DNA from: QWPN01 sp044238145
Lineage (GTDB): Bacteria > Planctomycetota > Planctomycetia > Pirellulales > UBA1268
Direction: 5' to 3'
Assembly: GCA_044238145.1 (NCBI GenBank)
Contig: JBIIDT010000035.1
Coordinates: forward strand, 1-31,095
DNA: 31,095 bases
In this document: positions 25,001-31,095 of the stretch, piece by piece
How positions within the stretch are numbered: position 1 is the stretch's first letter
Layout of the letters: each line of letters opens with the position of its first letter
Program-made: the position numbers and the translations under genes
The notes under the pieces: generated by a model
Databases searched by the model: none
Told to the model about the DNA's origin: nothing
Seen by the model: only the letters and a program-made list of their open reading frames with translations

Positions 25001-25255
25001 CGGGTTGATACGCCGCAGCGACCCGTGGTCGCGGAGGCGTCAAGCGAGCCGAGGCCACGATGGCGAGGCTCGCGCGAAGACAAGCGGGCCGGGTTGATAC
25101 GCCGCAGCGACCCCGTGGTCGCGGAGGCGCCAAGCGAGCCGAGGCCAGGATGGCGAGGCTCGCGCGAAGACAAGCGGGCCGGGTTGATACGCCGCAGCGA
25201 CCCCGTGGTCGCGGAGGCGCCAAGCGAGCCGAGGCCACGATGGCGAGGCTCGCGC
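25001..25255. repeat. Tandem array of three 89/90-bp hairpin-forming units
   Basis: Copies run 25001-25089 (89 bp), 25090-25179 (90 bp) and 25180-25255 (76 bp, truncated). Each holds hairpin A, GCGACC-(C)CGT-GGTCGC (25018-25032 in copy 1), and hairpin B, GCGAGCC-gag-GCCA-nGA-TGGC-ga-GGCTCGC (25044-25073 in copy 1). The only differences among copies are one extra C in loop A, C/G in loop B, and T/C at 25040 in the linker. The array ends on the last base of the ferredoxin stop codon, so the minus-strand transcript would run straight into it. A further GGCCC-GGA-GGGCC palindrome lies at 24989-25001, at the distal end. Confidence 0.9.
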
Positions 25256-25530
25256 TACCCGCACAGCGGGTCTTTTTTCTCGGTGATCACCGGCAGCTGC
25301 GGGGACATTTCGGCGTTCAGTTCCTTGAAGTCCTTCCACTCGGCCGGCAGGTTGTCCTCGTGGAAGATCGCCTCCACCGGGCACTCCGGGACGCAGGCCT
25401 CGCAGTCGATGCATTCGTCGGGGTGGATGTAGACCATCTTGTCACCCTCGTAGAAGCACTCCACCGGACAGACCACCACGCAGTCGGTGTACTTGCAGGC
25501 GAAACAAGGCTCGGCGACGACGTGGGTCAT
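25255..25530 (-). CDS. fdxA: 7Fe ferredoxin (3Fe-4S/4Fe-4S)
   Basis: A 91-residue FdxA-type ferredoxin, closely resembling Azotobacter ferredoxin I in spacing. C9, C17 and C50 should bind the 3Fe-4S cluster and C21, C40, C43 and C46 the 4Fe-4S cluster; C12 and C25 are the usual extra cysteines. 'CKYTDCVVVCPVECF' and 'HPDECIDCEACVPECP' are diagnostic. It is a cytoplasmic electron carrier; its partner enzyme is not encoded here. A good ribosome site (AGGAG, about 8 nt upstream) fixes the start at 25530. It is monocistronic, with its own promoter and an upstream palindrome. Its stop TAG abuts the tandem hairpin array. Confidence 0.95.
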   Translation of the reverse strand: MTHVVAEPCFACKYTDCVVVCPVECFYEGDKMVYIHPDECIDCEACVPECPVEAIFHEDNLPAEWKDFKELNAEMSPQLPVITEKKDPLCG

Positions 25531-25614
25531 GAGGTGCGCTCCTGGGGGTGGACCCGACGGGCCCGGTCAACGAACTCCTTCTGCGACGGCCCCGCCGGGC
25601 CGCCGCCGCGCCGA

Positions 25615-25643
25615 ATCCTAGGTGGGCCGGCATACCCTGTCAA
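25615..25643 (-). promoter_or_regulatory. Sigma-70-type promoter of fdxA
   Basis: On the minus strand there is a consensus TTGACA (25643-25638), a 17-bp spacer and TAGGAT (25620-25615, four of six matches). The expected start near 25608 gives a leader of about 78 nt to the fdxA ATG. The -35 hexamer equals that of the respiratory promoter at 19702-19707. Confidence 0.6.
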
Positions 25644-25652
25644 CGAATCTGG

Positions 25653-25672
25653 AATCGGCCGATCGGCCGATT
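25653..25672. promoter_or_regulatory. 20-bp perfect palindrome upstream of fdxA promoter
   Basis: A fully self-complementary 20-mer with core CGGCCGATCGGCCG flanked by AAT/ATT. It lies 9 bp upstream of the fdxA -35 hexamer, a position suited to an activator or dimeric regulator. It is also about 150 bp upstream of the divergent sigma-factor gene, which it could serve as well. Confidence 0.5.
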
Positions 25673-25822
25673 TTCGTGAGCCTGATTTGCCGCTCCCGGG
25701 GCGACTGGCGTTGGTGCCGGGAGCCGGCCGGCCGTATGATTCGCAAAGCGGGTTCCAACAGCCCCTCGACCTCGGCAAGGCGGGTCGCGGGCGGGCCTGC
25801 GGCACCCTCCCGGAGGGGTGAC

Positions 25823-26407
25823 GTGATTGCGCCCGAACCACCCCGTTCCGATACGACCGCGCCGCTCGAGGCCGAGGACACCCGCCTCGTGCAGGCCTGC
25901 GTGGCCCGCGAGCCGGGCGCCTGGGACGCGTTCGTGGACCGGTTCGCCGGCCTGTTCTTCTGGATCGTCGATCGCACCGCCGCCCAGCGACAGCTGCCGC
26001 TCGCGGTGGCCGACCGCGACGACCTGGTGGCGGAGATCCTGCTCGAGTGCCTGCGGGAAGACGCGTTGGTGCTGCGGTCGTTCGCCGGCCGCTCGAGTCT
26101 GCCCACCTACCTGACCGTCGTGGCCCGGCGGGTGGCGGTCCGCGGACTGCTGCGGACGCTCGACCCGGCGCGCAGTGCCGCGGTCGTCGAGCCGGCGGCC
26201 GCGGACGCCACGGCGCGGATCGCCGACCACGAACAGGTCGAGGCGTTGCTCGGCCGGCTCGACGCGGCGGAGGCGCAGCTCGTGCGGCTCCACCACCTCG
26301 AGGCGCTCAGCTACGGCGAGATCAGCCGGCTGACCGGCATGCCGCTGGGCTCGATCGGCCCGGCGCTGTCGCGGGCCCGGGCCAAGATGCGGACCCACGC
26401 CGGCTGA
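25823..26407 (+). CDS. ECF-like sigma-70 family RNA polymerase sigma factor
   Basis: A 194-residue two-domain sigma factor. Region 2 spans about residues 18-115 ('RLVQACVAREPGAWDAFVDRF ... DDLVAEILLECL ... RSSLPTYLTVVARRVA'). Region 4 (about 140-190) has the helix-turn-helix 'LEALSYGEISRLTGMPLGSIGPALSRARAKM'. There is no region 1.1 or 3, as in ECF factors. The start is GTG at 25823, preceded by GGAGGGG about 5 nt upstream. No anti-sigma factor is adjacent: the divergent neighbour is fdxA, and the convergent neighbour, whose stop is only 3 nt away, is a lipoprotein. What it responds to is unknown. Confidence 0.88.
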   Translation: MIAPEPPRSDTTAPLEAEDTRLVQACVAREPGAWDAFVDRFAGLFFWIVDRTAAQRQLPLAVADRDDLVAEILLECLREDALVLRSFAGRSSLPTYLTVVARRVAVRGLLRTLDPARSAAVVEPAAADATARIADHEQVEALLGRLDAAEAQLVRLHHLEALSYGEISRLTGMPLGSIGPALSRARAKMRTHAG

Positions 26408-26410
26408 CGC

Positions 26411-27352
26411 TCACGGTCCCGGCCGCGGCGCGATCGTGACCGCCGGATCGGCGAGGTCGACCGGCGTGTAGCCCGGATAGGCGGGCATCTGCCACAGTTG
26501 GCCGGGGTCGCCGAGCGGCACGTTGGTGGAGATCGCGGCGATCTCGAGTTTGAACTCGATGCCCGGCTCGGGCCAGTCGACCTCGACGTTCCGCGGCAGG
26601 GCCGCCCCGGAGCCGGCGTCGACCCGGTGGCCCGAGGTGCGGACGCTCGCCACCCGGCGACCGTCCGCCGTGAACAGGTGCTGCTCCTGCACGAGCGCCG
26701 TCACGGCGTCGAGGATCGTCGACTTGAGCATGGTCTCGCCCGCGGCGCCGTCGGGCCCCGTCGCGGCCGCGAGATGGCTGCGGATCTCGATCCGCCCGTC
26801 CGGCAGCGGAAACGGCCCCTCGTGCCGATCGCCCGGCGCGAACGACACGAGTCCGAGCAGTTCCGGCATCTGCTCGGCCTTCACGGGCAGGAGCCGGCGG
26901 GCCGACGACTCGGCGTAGCGGTCGTGACGGCAGAAGAGCATCACCGGCGGCTCGTGGCGGCGAATCCAGAGCCAGAACAGGTCGTCGTTGCTGCCGATGT
27001 CGAGCTCGTCGCCGCTCACGGCCGTCCGCGCCTGGAGCCGGAACCGGCGCGGCGGCTCGCAGGCCACGCGGGCCGTGAGCCGGGGCACGCCCGGCACCGC
27101 CAGCACGGCCTGCGGCGCCATGTAGCTCCGTACCCGCTGGGTGTTGTCGTGGACCGTGGCGATGATCTGATCGAGCGACGGGTTCGCGGGCAGCGTCCGT
27201 GGCAAGGGCATCGTGCCGATCTGGTAGCCGCGAATCACGCCCGGGCAGGACGCGCCCGTGCAGGCGAAGCAGGCGACGACGACCGCCAGCGCGACGGCCC
27301 GCGGCAGGGCCGCGGCCGGCACCGTCCGATCCGCTGCAGCAGGCCCGCTCAT
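26411..27352 (-). CDS. Exported LolA-like lipoprotein of unknown function
   Basis: A 313-residue protein with a hydrophobic export signal (about 16-32) containing cysteines (VVVACFAC, then SCPG), so a lipoprotein anchor is likely although the lipobox is not classical. The mature part begins with 'PSLDQIIATVHDNTQRVRSYMA' and alternates short strands ('LAVPGVPRLTARVACEPPRRFRLQA', 'DIGSNDDLFWLWIRR'), the pattern of LolA/outer-membrane-lipoprotein-sorting-like half-barrels. The fold is inferred from pattern, not proven. It overlaps the preceding gene by ATGA, so the pair is coupled. It converges on the sigma factor with 3 nt between stops. Confidence 0.75.
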   Translation of the reverse strand: MSGPAAADRTVPAAALPRAVALAVVVACFACTGASCPGVIRGYQIGTMPLPRTLPANPSLDQIIATVHDNTQRVRSYMAPQAVLAVPGVPRLTARVACEPPRRFRLQARTAVSGDELDIGSNDDLFWLWIRRHEPPVMLFCRHDRYAESSARRLLPVKAEQMPELLGLVSFAPGDRHEGPFPLPDGRIEIRSHLAAATGPDGAAGETMLKSTILDAVTALVQEQHLFTADGRRVASVRTSGHRVDAGSGAALPRNVEVDWPEPGIEFKLEIAAISTNVPLGDPGQLWQMPAYPGYTPVDLADPAVTIAPRPGP

Positions 27353-27837
27353 GCCGCACCCCCCGACCAGAGCAGCGCCGTGAGCCGCTCCTCGACGGCG
27401 GCGGCCGCCGCCCGCTCCGGCGGCGCCACACGGACGCGGTATTCCCGATCGCGCTTGCGGCAGGCGAGCACGAGGTCGCCGGCGTCGGCGACGTCGGCCG
27501 GTCCGTCGACGATCCGTAGCACGCGGCGCCGCACGAGTTGCAGGGCGAGCAGGTAGCGGACCGCCACGTCGTCCTCCCGCCCCTCCATCTCCTCGAGCAC
27601 GTCGAGCAGCACGTCGACGGGCGCCAGTTCGGGTCCGGCGGCGCCGGCCGCCGGGTAGGCCGACCGCCACCAGGCGAGCGTCTTGTCGGGCGGTCCGGTC
27701 CAGGCCTCGGCGGCGACGTCGAGCCGATCGAGGCCGCCGTGTGCACGGACGAGCGCCGAGTAGAAGCCCTCCCCCGGCGCGAACGCCCGGCCGCTGATGG
27801 CGCACGTGCCGTGCGGACGGTGCAGCTTGATGTCCAT
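27349..27837 (-). CDS. Conserved-looking small protein upstream of the LolA-like lipoprotein
   Basis: A 162-residue soluble protein. The N-terminal 'CAISGRAFAPGEGFYSALV' and 'AAEAWTGPPDKTLAWWRS' look like a conserved core with aromatic residues. A helical segment follows (about 75-110, 'LLDVLEEMEGREDDVAVRYLLALQLVRR'), then basic sequence that may contact nucleic acid or membrane. No named domain is recognised. The start at 27837 places a TATAAG -10 element about 38 nt upstream. Translational coupling (ATGA) to the lipoprotein suggests joint function. Confidence 0.72.
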   Translation of the reverse strand: MDIKLHRPHGTCAISGRAFAPGEGFYSALVRAHGGLDRLDVAAEAWTGPPDKTLAWWRSAYPAAGAAGPELAPVDVLLDVLEEMEGREDDVAVRYLLALQLVRRRVLRIVDGPADVADAGDLVLACRKRDREYRVRVAPPERAAAAAVEERLTALLWSGGAA

Positions 27838-27874
27838 GGCGGGAGAGCCCGGGCCGGGGGAAATCGAGGCGGGA

Positions 27875-27903
27875 CTTATACGGACGGCCCGCCACCGCCA
27901 CAA
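27875..27903 (-). promoter_or_regulatory. Candidate promoter for the 27349-27837 gene and its partner
   Basis: On the minus strand, TTGTGG (27903-27898), a 17-bp spacer and TATAAG (27880-27875). The -10 is good and the -35 weak. The remainder of the 290-nt gap (27838-28127) shows only the palindromic repeat at 28071-28099. Confidence 0.4.
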
Positions 27904-28070
27904 GCCTCGGCCCCGACCGCGGATTCGTCGCCTCCCTCCCTTACCCATCCTGTCTTGCCCAGCCGGCGATTCCGCCCGTCAAAGCGTGTTCGCACGCGCC
28001 TCCGACCGCTGTTCGAGATTCGTCTCGGAAAGCCAGGTGAGGTAGGCGAGGGGGTCGGCGAATGCTCGAG

Positions 28071-28099
28071 GAGCCTATGGCCGCCGCGGCCATCAGCGA
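28071..28099 (-). repeat. 29-bp palindromic intergenic repeat, copy 2
   Basis: Identical over 29 bp to 6157-6185 and in the same orientation. It lies 28 nt downstream of the HAD gene stop and contains the ATGGCCGC-C-GCGGCCAT palindrome. The flanks differ from those of copy 1. Confidence 0.75.
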
Positions 28100-28127
28100 C
28101 AAGACTTTTGCCGCCCCCGAGCCGGTG

Positions 28128-29012
28128 CTAGGCAAGCCGTGCAAGGACGAGGTCGGCGACGTCGGCGATCCCGTCCTCGTCGTGGCCGCCGACCACCCGG
28201 TCGGCGGCGTCCCGGACGGCGGCGACCGCGTTCCCCATCGCCACCCCCAGCCCCGCGCCGCGGATCATCGGCAGGTCGTTGAGGTCGTCGCCGACGGCGC
28301 AGATTTCCGCCGCGGCGATGCCCCAGCCCGCGGCCACGGCGCACGCGCCCGTCCACTTGGTGACGTTCGCCGGAGCGAACTCGCACATCCAGTCGCGGTA
28401 CCGCGGGCTGCGGATCACGTGCAGGGACAGATCGTCCGCATGGGCGGCGTGCAGGGCCGCCTCGAGGGCGAGCATCTCCTCGTGCCGCCCCATCGCGAAG
28501 CCCGCAAAGGTTTCCGCCGGCGGCGCAACGTGCAGGTCGGGCCGGACGTCGGCGAGGTGCCGGTTGCGGCCAAGGTATTCGCTCACGCCGCGCCGGTCTC
28601 CGACCGCCGCAGGATCGGCGCCGGCGAGGCTGCGGCAGTGGAAGTCGTAGCCGGCGGCGAAGCTGTCGGTGTAGAGGATCGGCTCGTGCCCCGCGGCGAC
28701 GATCCGGGCCACGACCGCCTCGAGCACGCCGGGGGCGAAGGCCGCGCGGTGGAGCGTGGCGTGGTCGCCGGGCCGCTTCACGAGGGCCCCCGAGGCCGTG
28801 ACGAGCGGGGCGTCGACGCCGAGGGCCGCGGCCACGGGCAGCGTGTCACGGTAGCGGCGGCCGGTGGCGAGCATCACGCGAACGCCGGCCGCCCGCACCC
28901 GCTCGACGGCCGCGCGGGTCGCCGCGGAGACCTCGTGACGGCTGTTGGTGAGCGTGCCGTCCACGTCGAGGACGAGGAGGCGGATGCCCGACGGCGATGC
29001 GGCCGCGTTCAT
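28128..29012 (-). CDS. Cof-type HAD-superfamily hydrolase
   Basis: A 294-residue phosphatase-like protein of the Cof/C2B-cap subclass. Motif I is LDVDGTLT (nucleophile D and acid D, about 15-22) and motif II is MLATGRR. The cap domain lies in the middle (about 85-195), the motif III lysine is in NVTKWTG, and motif IV is VGDDLNDLPMI. Such enzymes dephosphorylate small phosphorylated metabolites such as sugar phosphates, FMN or PLP; the substrate is unknown here. The start at 29012 is 32 nt from the divergent Rieske-type ferredoxin start. The gap contains TATGAT/ATCATA, which could serve as a -10 on either strand, but no -35 is evident. Confidence 0.92.
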   Translation of the reverse strand: MNAAASPSGIRLLVLDVDGTLTNSRHEVSAATRAAVERVRAAGVRVMLATGRRYRDTLPVAAALGVDAPLVTASGALVKRPGDHATLHRAAFAPGVLEAVVARIVAAGHEPILYTDSFAAGYDFHCRSLAGADPAAVGDRRGVSEYLGRNRHLADVRPDLHVAPPAETFAGFAMGRHEEMLALEAALHAAHADDLSLHVIRSPRYRDWMCEFAPANVTKWTGACAVAAGWGIAAAEICAVGDDLNDLPMIRGAGLGVAMGNAVAAVRDAADRVVGGHDEDGIADVADLVLARLA

Positions 29013-29044
29013 TGGCGATATGATACCGGCGGAGGCCGTTCCGC

Positions 29045-29419
29045 ATGACCACGCCCGACCCCGCCGCCGACGTCCCCTTCACGCCCGTCGCCCGGGTCGG
29101 CACGATCCCCGCCGGCGAAGGCCGCACGTTCGAGGCCGCCGGCCGTCTCGTGGCCGTGTTCTTCGACGGCGCGGCCTACCACGCCATGGACGACCTCTGT
29201 CCGCACATGGGCGCCTCGCTTGGCTCCGGGCCGTTCGTGGACGGCGTCGTCACCTGCCCGTGGCACGCCTGGCGATTCCGGGCCTGCGACGGTGCCTGGT
29301 GCGACAACGAGAAGCTCAAGGTCGAGGTGTTCGCGGTCCGCGTCGTCGGCGACACGGTCGAGGTCCGCGTGCCGCACCCCCGCCCCGTCGACCTGCCGAC
29401 GACCGTCACCCGATCCTGA
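29045..29419 (+). CDS. Rieske-type [2Fe-2S] ferredoxin (NirD-like)
   Basis: A 124-residue cytoplasmic protein without signal or membrane segment. Box I is CPHMGASL (C, H about residues 52-54) and box II CPWHAWRF. The ligands Cys and His are present in each box, and the second cysteines of the respiratory Rieske family are absent, as is usual for soluble Rieske ferredoxins of dioxygenases and nitrite reductase small subunits. It probably passes electrons to an oxygenase or reductase not encoded here. The GGAGG about 8 nt before the ATG supports the start. Its 3' end overlaps the convergent hydrolase gene by 14 nt. Confidence 0.92.
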   Translation: MTTPDPAADVPFTPVARVGTIPAGEGRTFEAAGRLVAVFFDGAAYHAMDDLCPHMGASLGSGPFVDGVVTCPWHAWRFRACDGAWCDNEKLKVEVFAVRVVGDTVEVRVPHPRPVDLPTTVTRS

Positions 29420-30107
29420 CCGGCTCACGGCGAGCCGGCGCACGGGCGGTGGCCAGCTTTTCGGCCTCGACCCGTCGGGCCCATGCCGCGGCGTCCTGCT
29501 CGATCGGCGGCCACGTGCCGTAGTGGCTCGGCAGCGCGAGCTTCGGCTTCAGGAGCCGCACCGCCTCCAGCGCGTCGTCGGGCCCCATCGTGAACAGGTC
29601 GCCGATCGGCAGGATGGCGACGTCGAGGCCACGGCCGGCGGCGTCGGGCCGACCGATCCGCTCCATGTCGGAGAACAGCGCCGTGTCGCCGGCGACATAG
29701 ATGCGCGCACCGCCCACGTCGAGCAGCCAGCCGGCCGGGTTGCCGCCATAGGTGCCGTCGGGCAGGCTCGACGAGTGCCAGGCGAGCTCCATCTTCGCGG
29801 TGCCGCCGGGCACCTTCACGCTGCCGCCGAGGTTCATGGGCTGCACGTTCTCCACGCCGTGCTTCCCCAGCCACTGGCCGATCTCCCAGTTGCAGAACAC
29901 CGTGGCGCCGGTCCGCTTCGCGATCGCCACGAGGTCGGCGACGTGGTCAAAGTGGCCGTGGGTGACGAGGATCGCGTCACAGGCGACGTCCTTGGCCCGC
30001 GTGCTGCAACCAGGGCACTCGTCGAAGAACGGATCGACGAGCAGCGTGCCGTGGCCGGTGTCGACGAGCCAGGTGGCGTGGCCGGTCCAGGTGAGCGTGA
30101 CGGGCAT
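29406..30107 (-). CDS. Metal-dependent hydrolase, UPF0173-like metallo-beta-lactamase fold
   Basis: A 233-residue protein. The N-terminal 'LTWTGHATWLVDTGHGTLLVDPFF' and the metal motif VTHGHFDHVAD (H-x-H-x-D-H, about 49-54), later 'AWHSSSLPDGTYGGNPAGWLL', 'VAGDTALFSDM' and 'LPSHYGTWPP', match the YtkL/UPF0173 group of MBL-fold hydrolases. The natural substrate of the group is poorly known. The start at 30107 is the natural one. It is 37 nt downstream of a second MBL-fold gene, so the two probably form a transcription unit. Confidence 0.92.
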   Translation of the reverse strand: MPVTLTWTGHATWLVDTGHGTLLVDPFFDECPGCSTRAKDVACDAILVTHGHFDHVADLVAIAKRTGATVFCNWEIGQWLGKHGVENVQPMNLGGSVKVPGGTAKMELAWHSSSLPDGTYGGNPAGWLLDVGGARIYVAGDTALFSDMERIGRPDAAGRGLDVAILPIGDLFTMGPDDALEAVRLLKPKLALPSHYGTWPPIEQDAAAWARRVEAEKLATARAPARREPVRIG

Positions 30108-30144
30108 GCGCGGAATCTCCCGGGGTGACCGCGGAATGATACGG

Positions 30145-31095
30145 CTACGAGACGAGGATGACGACGTCGAACAACTGGCCGCGGCGGACGCCGTCGTGCG
30201 TGACGTCGAGGGCCACGAGGGACAGGCCCGCAGGGGCGTCGACCGCGGCGGTGAACGTGAGCGGCAGCCGCTTCACGCCCCCCGGCTCGACCCGCAGCGC
30301 GGCCTGCGCGGGGGCGACCGAGATGCCGGGCGGGCAGACGAGCCGGACGTCGTAGACCGTCGCCTCGTCCAAGAAGTTGCGGGCCACGAGGGTCGCCTCG
30401 GCCCGGCCGCCGCGGGACAGGCCGACGCGATAGGGATGAACCCGCAGCCAGTACGGATCGAACGCCAGCCGGTAGTCGCGGTCGGGGACGAGATCCACGA
30501 GGGCGGCCCGCAGCTCGTCGGCGGCCGTCATGGAGCGGTCGATGAGCGGCTTGGGGTCCGCGATCGCCCACGAGTGGCCGCCGAGGATCAGGTCGGGGGC
30601 GATCGAGTGCAGGTAGCGGCCGGCGTAGCCGTAGCCCTCCTCCACCGTGCAGGCGTTGCGGGCCACCACCGCCTCGTGGCCGTGCTGGGCCGGGTCGTCG
30701 GGAGCGCCGAAGATGTTGTCGCCGGTGAAGGCCACCCGCTTGCCGTCGATCACGCCGTGGACGCAGCAGGCGAACTCCGTCTGCCCCGGCATCCAGTCGC
30801 ATGCCAGGTCGTGGCCCCGCCAGCGGATCACCTCGCCGTCACGGATCACGCGGTCGACCTTCAGGCTGCGGATGTCACCCGTCGGCCGTTCCCGGTAGGC
30901 GGGGATCAGGGCGTCGTAGTCGTAGTCGAGCGGCCGCTCGAGGAGGTCGGCCACCCGCTCGTGCGTCCAGATCGCCGCCCCGCGGGTCTTCCGCACGTGC
31001 TCCGCGTCGAGGAAGTGGTCGCCGTGCATGTGGGTGACGAGCACGGCGTCGATCTGCTTGATGCCGAGCCGGTCGCGGGCGGCGTCGAGCACGCG
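30145..31095 (-). CDS. Metallo-beta-lactamase-fold protein, N-terminus cut by window edge
   Basis: At least 316 residues visible and open at the right edge of the window, so the N-terminal beta strands are missing; a GTG at 31092 is unlikely to be the true start. VTHMHGDHFLDAEH gives the H-x-H-x-D-H metal site. 'GKRVAFTGDNIFG' and 'LILGGHSWAI' supply later metal ligands. After the catalytic part (about residue 200 of the visible chain) comes a beta-rich C-terminal domain ('EATLVARNFLDEATVYDVRLVCP ... LPLTFTAAVDAP') resembling an immunoglobulin-like or NEW3-type module. The substrate is unknown. It is probably co-transcribed with the following hydrolase. Confidence 0.88.
   Translation of the reverse strand, partial: RVLDAARDRLGIKQIDAVLVTHMHGDHFLDAEHVRKTRGAAIWTHERVADLLERPLDYDYDALIPAYRERPTGDIRSLKVDRVIRDGEVIRWRGHDLACDWMPGQTEFACCVHGVIDGKRVAFTGDNIFGAPDDPAQHGHEAVVARNACTVEEGYGYAGRYLHSIAPDLILGGHSWAIADPKPLIDRSMTAADELRAALVDLVPDRDYRLAFDPYWLRVHPYRVGLSRGGRAEATLVARNFLDEATVYDVRLVCPPGISVAPAQAALRVEPGGVKRLPLTFTAAVDAPAGLSLVALDVTHDGVRRGQLFDVVILVS

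Noticed and set aside
25001..25255. Tandem repeat as a CRISPR array
   Set aside because: Only three units, directly adjoining with no unique spacers, much longer than CRISPR repeats, and no cas genes nearby.
25040..25414. Tandem repeat as a protein with 30-residue repeats (90 bp is a multiple of three, and a minus-strand frame stays open)
   Set aside because: The first unit is 89 bp, which breaks the frame; the frame runs antiparallel to no ribosome site and overlaps fdxA in the wrong frame. Structure-preserving changes fit non-coding DNA better.

Overview
The window is a very GC-rich chromosomal segment, by eye close to 70% G+C. It most likely comes from a planctomycete, and Pirellulales-like is my best guess. 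That is an inference from gene content: a b6-type cytochrome b and a subunit-IV-like partner followed by a giant multihaem cytochrome, paired blue-copper lipoprotein/secreted proteins, an A2-type aa3 oxidase, an SCO1-DUF420 fusion, and several small zinc-ribbon or LolA-like proteins. There is no rRNA or other marker to fix the taxon.

Positions 1-19552 hold one unidirectional run of 16 minus-strand genes, read from right to left. They are Rieske protein, cytochrome b, subunit-IV-like protein, octahaem cytochrome c with a PDZ domain, two tandem amicyanin-like cupredoxins, a dihaem cytochrome c lipoprotein, CoxB, CoxA, haem A synthase, haem O synthase, CoxC, the subunit IV protein, the SCO1-DUF420 fusion, a small membrane protein and a larger two-TM membrane protein. 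Most gaps are 4-41 nt or ATGA overlaps. The one large gap (126 nt, coxA-ctaA) carries hairpins. The cluster therefore encodes a complete quinol-to-oxygen branch: quinol is oxidised by the bc complex, electrons pass through multihaem/dihaem cytochromes and perhaps copper proteins to CuA of CoxB, and oxygen is reduced by CoxA, with the cofactor-assembly factors encoded in the same run. A TTGACA-type promoter at 19680-19707, a perfect 10-bp inverted repeat just downstream of it, and a leader hairpin precede the first gene.

Positions 19902-22234 (plus) encode PurD and a Gfo/Idh/MocA-like protein lacking the usual EKP lysine, coupled by ATGA. Positions 22411-23911 (minus) hold an isocitrate/isopropylmalate dehydrogenase family enzyme and a CxxC zinc-ribbon-like protein. 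Positions 24127-24798 (plus) hold a stand-alone HNH endonuclease. Then come a 7Fe ferredoxin (minus), an ECF-like sigma factor (plus), a LolA-like lipoprotein and its overlapping partner (minus), a Cof-type HAD phosphatase (minus), a Rieske-type ferredoxin (plus) and two metallo-beta-lactamase-fold proteins (minus). The last of these is cut by the window edge.

The non-coding DNA is the least explained part. A 93-95 bp diverged repeat sits in two convergent intergenic gaps (22271-22365 and 24840-24932), 37-41 nt after the upstream plus-strand gene in both cases. A tandem array of three 89/90-bp units (25001-25255) abuts the ferredoxin stop. Each unit can form two hairpins, and the copy-to-copy differences fall in loops or a linker, never in stems. 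An identical 29-bp palindromic repeat occurs at 6157-6185 and 28071-28099, just downstream of minus-strand genes. No tRNA, rRNA, CRISPR array, transposase or integrase was seen.
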